Origin: Myxococcales bacterium | GTDB taxonomy: Bacteria; Desulfobacterota_B; Binatia; UBA1149; SPBQ01 | DNA length: 6,620 bases | NCBI GenBank assembly: GCA_004525875.1 | Contig: SPBQ01000130.1 | Location: 1 to 6,620 of the forward strand | Direction of reading: 5' to 3' | Shown here: positions 1 to 5,498 of the stretch, one piece after another | How the letters are laid out: every line of letters begins with the position of its first letter | Numbering within the stretch: position 1 is the stretch's first letter | Translations under genes and position numbers: made by a program | Notes under the pieces: model-generated | The model's database searches: none | Seen by the model: the letters and a program-made list of their open reading frames with translations, nothing else | Told to the model about the DNA's origin: nothing

Positions 1-75
1 GCCAGCGCGAGCCGGGTGCACGTCGCGCGAGCGGGCCGGCAGTTCAGCCGCGGAGGCTGGGAAGCGGGGGCGTGA

Positions 76-864
76 TCAGCCGCCTTGCTCGACCTCGCCT
101 ATGATCTGGGGGACGTACTTGTCCTCATCGGTCAGAAGCCTGCCGTCCCGCGTACGAATCTCGGGAGCCGGATTGTCGGCCTGGTGCTTGTCCCAGGCCT
201 TCTGCAGCGCCTCCTTGCGCTTCGGGTCAAAGTCCTTCATCGAGGGCCTCGCGCGGCACTTCGGAAACGTCGAACAGCCGAGCCACAATCCACGCTTCCC
301 GTCACGAAGATACAAGGGCGCTTTGCACTTCGGGCATTCCTGCTTCTCCAACGGAATCGGCGGCGTCTTCGGCAGCTTGATGAACCCCTTCCTGGGGTCC
401 AGGTTCAGCACGAACTTCACGTCCGGATAGTTCGGAGAGGAGAGGAACGGGCCGAAGCGGCCGGTACGAAGCTGCATCTGCTCCCCGTCGATGGGACAGA
501 CGATGTCGGTGACCTTGGGGAGGATCGGATCGCCCTCGGCATCGATCGGCGCCGCGTATTTGCACCGCTCCGGCATCGCGTCGCTCAACTGCTGGAACGC
601 TGCCTGGTCCTTCTTGGTGAGCGACTTCCATCCGAGCTTGTCGGCCCCGTCTTTCGGAATGATCTTCGGCCGCGCCTTGCCCTTGGCTTTGTAAAGCAGG
701 TAGACGCCGTCGTGACCCTCCGGTTCTACAGCCGCGGGCGGAACATCGTAGCCGGTGCAGCTCAAGAAGCGGCCGTTCTTGCCGAACCGATAGCAACAAT
801 CGGAACCGCATTGCGGGCATTTGTGGCCCGGTGCGGGCTGCATCTCTGCGCGCGCGTGCGTCAT
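76..864 (-). CDS. topA: DNA topoisomerase I, C-terminal zinc-ribbon domain in a separate frame
   Basis: This 262-residue frame encodes the DNA-binding tail of topoisomerase I. Three zinc-ribbon-like repeats can be seen. The first has C16-x2-C19 and C36 but ends GYDVPP where a fourth Cys would be expected (C23 and C24 lie nearby). The second is degenerate: C123 PIDG, then GRFGPFLSSPNYP with no Cys. The third is a complete four-Cys ribbon at C177-x2-C180 and C197-x5-C203. A Lys-rich, acidic tail follows. The ATG overlaps the core's TGA as ATGA, and no Shine-Dalgarno sequence precedes it, so separate translation would have to rely on reinitiation. In the same frame upstream of the ATG the sequence reads EDIERAHET, which is what topoisomerase I normally has there. 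I therefore think this is the 3' part of one topA gene displaced by a single-base indel or sequencing error. A real two-subunit arrangement is less likely. Confidence 0.9.
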   Translation of the reverse strand: MTHARAEMQPAPGHKCPQCGSDCCYRFGKNGRFLSCTGYDVPPAAVEPEGHDGVYLLYKAKGKARPKIIPKDGADKLGWKSLTKKDQAAFQQLSDAMPERCKYAAPIDAEGDPILPKVTDIVCPIDGEQMQLRTGRFGPFLSSPNYPDVKFVLNLDPRKGFIKLPKTPPIPLEKQECPKCKAPLYLRDGKRGLWLGCSTFPKCRARPSMKDFDPKRKEALQKAWDKHQADNPAPEIRTRDGRLLTDEDKYVPQIIGEVEQGG

Positions 865-2792
865 CGTTTCGTGAGCGCGCTCGATATCTTCGCGAATGGC
901 CGGTAAAAGTGCTCGAGCATCTCTTGCCAGTCCTTCGACCCCTGCTCGACCTGATCCAGCTCGCTTTCCATCTCGCTCGTGTAGTTGACATCGAGCACCC
1001 GCGAGAAGGACTCTACGAGCTTGTCGGTGACAACCTTGCCGAGATCGGTCGCACGCAACCGCCGGTCTCCGAGCATCAACGGCTCAACGTACTTTCGATC
1101 TTGGATCGTCGAAATGATCGACGCGTACGTCGAAGGCCGCCCGATGCCTTTTTCCTCGAGTACTTTTTGCAAGGAGGCTTCGTTGTACCTCGGTGGCGGG
1201 GACTCGAAATGCTGCGTCGGCGAAAGATGCGCGAGACCGAGCTGCTGACCTTGCGCAAGCGCCGGCAGAACGACGTCACCGCCGGAGGCTCGACCGCGAA
1301 TCTTCAAGAACCCGTCGAAGACCAGCCGGCGCCCCGACGCCTCCAGTACGGCATCGCCCTCGGGCGTCTTGGCTTCGATCGTCAGCTTGGTCGCTTCCCA
1401 CTCGGCAGGAGACATCTGGCAGGCCACGAACTGACGCCAAACGAGTGTGTAGATCTTCTGCTGATCCGGGCTCAGGCGCGGACGAATCTGCTCGGGCGTG
1501 ATGGTCACGTCAGCGGGCCGGATCGCTTCGTGCGCCTCTTGAGCGTTGGTATTCTTGCCGGCGTAGTCCAGGGCCTGCGCGGGCAAGTATTCCGCTCCAC
1601 AGGTCTTCCTTATATAGGCACGGGCACCTTCCACCGCTTCGGGCGCCAGATGCCGGGAATCCGTACGCATGTAGGTGATCAGGCCCGTCAGACCCCGAGT
1701 TCCGCCAAGGTCGACACCCTCGTAGAGTTGCTGCGCCACACGCATGCTACGCCGCAGATCGAATCCGAACCGATTGGCGGCGGCCCTCTGTAACGTCGAC
1801 GTGATGAACGGAGCATCGGGAGATTGTTTCGTGGAATTCGTGGTGATCGTGGAGATCCGGTACTCGGGCGCGTTCGTCGAGACACCGCCCGCATAGAAGC
1901 ATTTGTTCTTGGCAAGGCCTTTGGCCTTGAGATCTTCGACGGTTTTCGTATCCCACAGCTCGAATCCCATCGCCTCGGCAACGGCGAGTGCATCCTCATG
2001 GTTGTCGGGCTCGAACTTTTTGCCGTCGAATTTCTTAAGATCAGCCTGAAATGAAACCTGCTCGCTCATCCACGCGTTGCGCTCGTCGACGGTGCGCTTC
2101 TCCGCGCTCCCTTCGGGATCCGCCCCGACGAAGGCACGCCAATCATCACCAATCTTCACCGCCGCACCCGCATCGATCGCCATGAGGCCGGCAATGCGCC
2201 AGGACTCCGACGGCTCGAACTCCTCGATCTCGCGTTCACGCTCGACAACCAAGCGAGTCGCCACCGACTGCACGCGACCGGCGGAAAGTCCGCCGCCTAC
2301 GCGAGCCCACAGGAGCGGCGAGAGGCGGTAGCCGACGATACGGTCGAGAATGCGTCGCGCTTGCTGTGCGTCTACCCGGTTCTGATCAATCGCGCGCGGA
2401 TGCTCGAACGCCTCGGCCAACGCTGCGGCCGTGACTTGATTGAAGACCACGCGCTTGGCCTCTGCCGTTGGGATACCGAGGGTTTCGGCGAGGTGCCACG
2501 CGATCGCTTCGCCTTCGCGATCCAGGTCGGTGGCGAAGTAGATGTCCTCGGCTTCTTTCGCAAGCTTCTTGAGCGTGGCGATCTGCTTCGCCGCACGCGG
2601 AATCTTTTCGTAACGCGGCCTGAAACCGTCTTCGATCTCGACACCGGGCACCAACTTGTCGTGATCGCCGGCCTTGGTGGCGAGATCACGGATGTGCCCC
2701 ACGCTGGCCTCGACCCGATATTCCGGCCCCAGATACTTGCCGATGGTCTTTGCCTTCGTCGGGCTCTCTACAATGACTAAGCGTCTACTCAT
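861..2792 (-). CDS. topA: DNA topoisomerase I (type IA), catalytic core; frame ends before the zinc-ribbon tail
   Basis: Type IA topoisomerase, which relaxes negatively supercoiled DNA by cutting one strand through a 5'-phosphotyrosine link and passing the other through. The 643 residues open with the canonical start LVIVESPTKAKTIGKYLG. The TOPRIM metal site is visible as E9 and the D89-L90-D91-R92-E93 motif. The active-site segment LITYMRTDS places the catalytic tyrosine at Y374 with R376 beside it. Further family motifs are PFITSTLQ (about 328-335), HEAIRPAD (421-428) and EKGIGRPSTYA (547-557). Domains I-IV therefore look complete. The frame stops with ISSALTKR-TGA, just where the family normally runs through a helix into C-terminal zinc ribbons; those are encoded by the overlapping frame at 864-76. 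E. coli TopA has 865 residues; core plus tail here would give about 905. The start is fixed by family alignment; an in-frame TAG directly precedes the ATG. Identity is very sure; intactness is not. Confidence 0.96.
   Translation of the reverse strand: MSRRLVIVESPTKAKTIGKYLGPEYRVEASVGHIRDLATKAGDHDKLVPGVEIEDGFRPRYEKIPRAAKQIATLKKLAKEAEDIYFATDLDREGEAIAWHLAETLGIPTAEAKRVVFNQVTAAALAEAFEHPRAIDQNRVDAQQARRILDRIVGYRLSPLLWARVGGGLSAGRVQSVATRLVVEREREIEEFEPSESWRIAGLMAIDAGAAVKIGDDWRAFVGADPEGSAEKRTVDERNAWMSEQVSFQADLKKFDGKKFEPDNHEDALAVAEAMGFELWDTKTVEDLKAKGLAKNKCFYAGGVSTNAPEYRISTITTNSTKQSPDAPFITSTLQRAAANRFGFDLRRSMRVAQQLYEGVDLGGTRGLTGLITYMRTDSRHLAPEAVEGARAYIRKTCGAEYLPAQALDYAGKNTNAQEAHEAIRPADVTITPEQIRPRLSPDQQKIYTLVWRQFVACQMSPAEWEATKLTIEAKTPEGDAVLEASGRRLVFDGFLKIRGRASGGDVVLPALAQGQQLGLAHLSPTQHFESPPPRYNEASLQKVLEEKGIGRPSTYASIISTIQDRKYVEPLMLGDRRLRATDLGKVVTDKLVESFSRVLDVNYTSEMESELDQVEQGSKDWQEMLEHFYRPFAKISSALTKR
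889..894 (-). other. Probable single-base frameshift site inside topA
   Basis: Codons ttc-gcg-aag of the core frame lie here. Reading one base back, as gaa-gat-atc, the sequence continues EDIERAHETMTHARAEM and runs without a stop into the zinc-ribbon frame. Adding one base after TTCGC would give a single open frame of about 905 codons. No classical X-XXY-YYZ slippery heptamer is present, so a missing base (mutation or assembly error) is favoured over programmed frameshifting. Confidence 0.65.
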
Positions 2793-2798
2793 CTACGC

Positions 2799-2842
2799 TG
2801 ACTCAGGTGACCCAGTAGTACCGAGTCAGAATGCTCCTTTCC
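2799..2842 (-). promoter_or_regulatory. topA leader: strong Shine-Dalgarno followed by a hairpin before the start codon
   Basis: On the topA strand GGAAAGGAG (2842-2834) includes GAAAGGAG, an eight-base match to the extended anti-Shine-Dalgarno complement. It lies 41 nt from the ATG at 2792, too far for direct use. Between them is an inverted repeat: TGACTC-GGT (2828-2820) pairs with ACC-T-GAGTCA (2808-2799), giving nine pairs with one bulged T and an 11-nt loop. If it folds, only 5 nt before and 6 nt after the stem remain, so the effective spacing is about 11 nt. Close to the ATG itself the only purine signal is a weak GAG inside the stem. The repeat could also be a protein-binding dyad. Confidence 0.5.
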
Positions 2843-2860
2843 TGTCGTGTCGCCTCGCTG

Positions 2861-2888
2861 TCCATAGGAAGTTCGAGGGCGGTATCAA
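2861..2888 (-). promoter_or_regulatory. Candidate sigma70-type promoter for topA
   Basis: On the minus strand TTGATA (2888-2883, five of six to TTGACA) is followed after 16 bp by TATGGA (2866-2861, three of six to TATAAT). Transcription would begin near 2854, giving a leader of about 60 nt that just includes the strong Shine-Dalgarno and the hairpin. Its place between the terminator-like hairpins of the upstream genes and the topA leader makes sense. The -10 match is weak. Confidence 0.4.
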
Positions 2889-2929
2889 GCGGCGTCTCAG
2901 TGACCGATATCGAGCGAAATGTAAACTAT

Positions 2930-2945
2930 GAGGGCCGGAGCCCTC
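2930..2945 (-). terminator. Short GC-rich hairpin, possible terminator of the upstream gene pair
   Basis: GAGGGC and GCCCTC form a perfect 6-bp stem around a 4-nt loop. On the minus strand it is followed by ATAGTTTACATTT, T-rich but not a clean T tract. It lies about 95 bp past the stop of the 509-residue gene and before the topA promoter candidate, the expected place for a terminator. The stem is short, so strength is doubtful. Confidence 0.35.
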
Positions 2946-2966
2946 TTATACCACGGGATTCGAGGC

Positions 2967-3009
2967 GCGGAGCCTGACGGCATTCCCGGCCGGAGTGTCG
3001 GGGCTCCGC
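2967..3009 (-). terminator. GC-rich inverted repeat just downstream of the 509-residue gene
   Basis: GCGGAGCC (2967-2974) and GGCTCCGC (3002-3009) form an 8-bp perfect inverted repeat with a 27-nt loop that contains the self-complementary CCGGCCGG (2986-2993). It begins about 30 bp past the gene's TGA. No T tract follows, so it may stabilise the 3' end or serve in Rho-dependent termination rather than act as an intrinsic terminator. Confidence 0.25.
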
Positions 3010-3038
3010 CCTGCCCTACCGCGCGCCGGCGACGCCGC

Positions 3039-4568
3039 TCAGCCCCCGGCCCTCGCTTCGAACGCGCCCTGCCAGCCGCCGTTCTCGAACGTCTCTCGCG
3101 AGCAATGCGTCGCGCGTGGAACGTAGGGCGCGATATCCGCGGTCGCCTGCCCGCTGTCTACGGCCTCTCGCAATGCGACCAGCTTCGGATTGCGCCGTAG
3201 AAGCAGCCGGAACGTGAGCTGTCCGTCGATATAGGGCCCCCAGTCGAACCAGGCGACACCGTCGTCGGTCGTGGCATTGGCGGGGCGGTTCTCGGCCGTC
3301 GAGACGACCAGCGTGTAGCAGCCCTCGGCGTCGCGCGGGATCTGATTGTCGACCAGCGCGCTGTTGCAGACGCCGGCCCAGAAATTGTACACGGTCACTG
3401 TCCAGCCACGGACGTCCTTGCCCGGCGCGTGGACAGGCTCGCGCGGTGTGTCCGGCGTGCTCAACGCCTTGCCTCGCACGACGAAAACCTCTCCGAGCCG
3501 ATCGGTATACGGCGTGACGAGGTACAGAATGTCGTCGCTCGCCAGCAGATCGTAGTCGAGCCCCCAGTTCGACTTGGTCACGAACTTCTCCGGCCACACG
3601 AGCGCACGGTGATCCGGGATGGGAAGCGAGGCGAAGTGGGTGGTCTCCACCGGCGGCGCGGCACCGCTGGCGTACGGATCGATCTCTTCGTAGTGCTCGG
3701 TCACATTGCCTTCAGCGTCGTAGATCATGATCGACGGAAGTCGCACACCGGCATTGTTGGGCGGCAGAGCGCCGAGCTCGGAGCCTGTCGTCCGGTAGAT
3801 CATGAACACCGCCGCGTTCGGCTCTCCGTGGCGTGTGGCGGCAGCGTAACACGTGTTCGGCTCGCGATCGTCGGGGTCCTTCGGCTCGGCTTCGAACGTG
3901 ATCCGTGCGGTGAAGCGCCGGCCCTTGCCCTCCGGGACCGCCGCACGGAAGGGGTTCATGCACCCCTCGTCCGGCTCGAGCTCGACGTCGAGCAGTGTGT
4001 CGAAGGTGTTCGTGTCGATGTCGGATGGGTGGAGCGCGAAGTAGCGAGCGTGCGGGTACTCACCGTGGAGCACGGCCTTCCCCCCCTTCGGGATCGCGAG
4101 AAAGCCCGTCGGCGCCTGCACGCCGTTCCAGAACCGGGTGCTGAAGTAGTTCGAGGCGGAGGTGTCTATGAGGTACGGGAAACGGTTGTTCGTGAGCGGG
4201 CTGCCCACGCCGGGCCAGGCCGGCCAGTCGAGCGCACGAACGACGCGACCGGCGTTGTAGTACCCGTCGCCGTAACGGATCCCGCAGTGGTCGGCGATGT
4301 AGTCGGCGATGCGGCCTTCGACGACCGCGAGCCCGGGATCCTGGAGCCTGGGAAAGATCCCGAGCACACCCGCGCCTTTCTCACGGACGGCGTCGTCGAA
4401 GATCGCGTGAAGAAACGCTAGATCGTCGCGGATCTCGTCGGGTGCAACCTCAAGGAGCTTGGCGAGGACGTCGGCGTGCCCCACGAACTCGTTGTGCTCG
4501 CACTTCACGGGCACCTCGCCCGCGATCAGTCCTCTCAGGACCCGTTCGAACTGCTCCGGCCCCCGCAC
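3039..4568 (-). CDS. Conserved-looking protein of unassigned function, translated directly after the SDR gene
   Basis: I cannot name this 509-residue family. Residues 1-100 are mostly helical, with APDEIRDDL (42-50) and a segment ending HCGI (94-97). From about 140 on it looks like a beta-rich fold: ARYFALHPSDIDTNTFDTLL (174-193), NPFRAAVPEG, LPSIMIYDAEG, then a C-terminal module with VVRGKALSTPDTP (363-375), CYTLVVSTAENRPANAT (417-433) and FDWGPYIDGQLTFRLLL (441-457). The last part recalls a C-terminal pattern I know from hypothetical, often exported, proteins of high-GC bacteria, and loosely DUF1214-like proteins; that is from memory only. There is no signal peptide or membrane segment, so it should be cytoplasmic. 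It starts at GTG directly after the SDR's TAG, in the same frame, with GGTGG 7 nt upstream as a weak ribosome site inside the SDR gene. Such tight coupling suggests a shared pathway. No catalytic motif is evident. Confidence 0.85.
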   Translation of the reverse strand: MRGPEQFERVLRGLIAGEVPVKCEHNEFVGHADVLAKLLEVAPDEIRDDLAFLHAIFDDAVREKGAGVLGIFPRLQDPGLAVVEGRIADYIADHCGIRYGDGYYNAGRVVRALDWPAWPGVGSPLTNNRFPYLIDTSASNYFSTRFWNGVQAPTGFLAIPKGGKAVLHGEYPHARYFALHPSDIDTNTFDTLLDVELEPDEGCMNPFRAAVPEGKGRRFTARITFEAEPKDPDDREPNTCYAAATRHGEPNAAVFMIYRTTGSELGALPPNNAGVRLPSIMIYDAEGNVTEHYEEIDPYASGAAPPVETTHFASLPIPDHRALVWPEKFVTKSNWGLDYDLLASDDILYLVTPYTDRLGEVFVVRGKALSTPDTPREPVHAPGKDVRGWTVTVYNFWAGVCNSALVDNQIPRDAEGCYTLVVSTAENRPANATTDDGVAWFDWGPYIDGQLTFRLLLRRNPKLVALREAVDSGQATADIAPYVPRATHCSRETFENGGWQGAFEARAGG

Positions 4569-5330
4569 CTATCGACCACCGACGGCCAGCCCGCCGTCGA
4601 CGGAGACGACCTGCCCGGTAACGAACGACGCGCGATCCGAGCACAAGAAGACCGCCACCTCCGCGATCTCTGCCGGCTCGCCAAGACGCTTCATCGGCGC
4701 CGCGTTCGACAGCCGCTCGGCGAGCTCCGGATGGGCGTCCGTGTACGCCGCGACACCGGGCGTTCGCGTGACGCCGGGGGCGACCGCGTTGATCCGGATC
4801 CCCTGGGTCGCGTACTCGGACGCGGCGCTCATCGTGAGGACGTTGACGCCGCCCTTGGCCGCCGCGTAGGGCGCATTGTAAGGATCGCCGGTGAGCGACG
4901 CGTTCGACGAGAGATTGACGATCGACCCGCCACCACGCGGCAGCATCGCATCGATTTCGTACTTCATGCACAGAAACGTGTTCGTCAGGCAGTACCGCAA
5001 TGTTCGATCGAACTCCTCGCGTTCGAACGTGTGCAGCCGGCCGTGGCCGTGGCTCACCGCCGCGTTGTTGCACGCGCAGTCGAGGCGCCCGAAGTGTTTC
5101 GCCGTCGCGGCGATCACCATCTTCACCTCGCCCTCGACGCTCACGTCGGCCCTGACGAAGATCGCCTCAGCGCCTGCATTGTTGAGGATAGCGAGAGTCT
5201 GCTCACCGGCATCTACGTTGAAGTCCGCGACGACCACCTTGGCGCCTTCGCGCGCGGCCACCTCGCAAAGCGAGCGGCCGATGCCCATGCCTCCCCCCGT
5301 GACGAGGACTACCTTTTCCTCGAGTAACAA
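4569..5330 (-). CDS. Classical short-chain dehydrogenase/reductase, probably NAD(H)-dependent
   Basis: A 253-residue Rossmann-fold oxidoreductase that should interconvert an alcohol and a carbonyl; the substrate is not predictable. Seen in the sequence: cofactor loop TGGGMGIG (11-18), D36 at the end of beta-2 (an acidic residue here normally selects NAD over NADP), D62 in RADV, NNAA (88-91), S142 in IVNLSSNA, and Y155-x3-K159. The end, GQVVSVDGGLAVGG, is a typical SDR C terminus. One oddity: in FDRTLRYCLTNTFLC the place of the tetrad Asn (usually NLTGTF) is Cys114, with an Asn three residues later. The start is TTG at 5330, because AGGAGG sits 8 nt upstream and the protein then opens right at the first beta strand. 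The frame stays open to 5411, but that extension is Arg/Pro-rich, unlike an SDR, and reaches into the promoter candidate. It ends in TAG, directly followed in frame by the next gene. Confidence 0.93.
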   Translation of the reverse strand: MLLEEKVVLVTGGGMGIGRSLCEVAAREGAKVVVADFNVDAGEQTLAILNNAGAEAIFVRADVSVEGEVKMVIAATAKHFGRLDCACNNAAVSHGHGRLHTFEREEFDRTLRYCLTNTFLCMKYEIDAMLPRGGGSIVNLSSNASLTGDPYNAPYAAAKGGVNVLTMSAASEYATQGIRINAVAPGVTRTPGVAAYTDAHPELAERLSNAAPMKRLGEPAEIAEVAVFLCSDRASFVTGQVVSVDGGLAVGGR

Positions 5331-5338
5331 CAGGATCG

Positions 5339-5344
5339 CCTCCT
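5339..5344 (-). promoter_or_regulatory. Ribosome binding site that fixes the SDR start
   Basis: AGGAGG on the minus strand lies 8 nt before TTG at 5330 (and 5 nt before a CTG). No comparable site precedes the GTG at 5411 in the same frame. The site therefore argues for the 253-residue SDR rather than a longer 280-residue form. Confidence 0.75.
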
Positions 5345-5408
5345 GGTCGAGCGGCTCGTGCGCAGCGCGCGGGCACCTCCGGCGCGCAGGGCCGCCACAC
5401 CCCGCTTG

Positions 5409-5437
5409 CACATAGTCGATTGCCAGGCGGGTTCCAA
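5409..5437 (-). promoter_or_regulatory. Candidate promoter of the SDR / 509-residue gene pair
   Basis: On the minus strand TTGGAA (5437-5432) is followed after 17 bp by TATGTG (5414-5409). The spacing is ideal, with four of six and three of six consensus bases. Transcription would begin near 5400, about 70 nt before the TTG start. This is a pattern match only. No equally good promoter was found for the divergent plus-strand gene in the same gap. Confidence 0.35.
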
Positions 5438-5498
5438 CCGGCGTCCGTGTGGAAATCTTCGCTACCTTGAGCTTCCCGGATCGAGTAGCCTTCGAGCC

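Noticed and set aside
1..75. Possible start of another minus-strand gene beyond topA
   Set aside because: Only 75 bases are available, with no start codon plus ribosome site or recognisable protein N terminus.
861..900. Programmed -1 ribosomal frameshifting to join the topA frames
   Set aside because: No X-XXY-YYZ slippery heptamer is present in the overlap of the two frames, so a simple indel is the more economical explanation.
831..1793. 320-codon plus-strand open frame opposite topA
   Set aside because: It is the antisense of well-conserved topoisomerase I motifs and shows no domain of its own.
2803..2829. Eight-codon leader peptide CTG...TGA (LTRYYWVT) behind the strong Shine-Dalgarno of topA
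   Set aside because: It needs a CTG start only 4 nt from the Shine-Dalgarno, and its codons are largely accounted for by the hairpin. It remains a weak alternative to the bridged ribosome site.
3429..4421. 330-codon plus-strand open frame opposite the 509-residue gene
   Set aside because: Arg/Val-rich, motif-free translation typical of the antisense of a GC-rich gene; the minus-strand frame is longer and has protein-like composition.
5331..5411. Longer SDR start at GTG 5411 (280 residues)
   Set aside because: The extra residues are Arg/Pro/Cys-rich and unlike any SDR, the start lacks a ribosome site, and it overlaps the promoter candidate; AGGAGG before TTG 5330 explains the start better.
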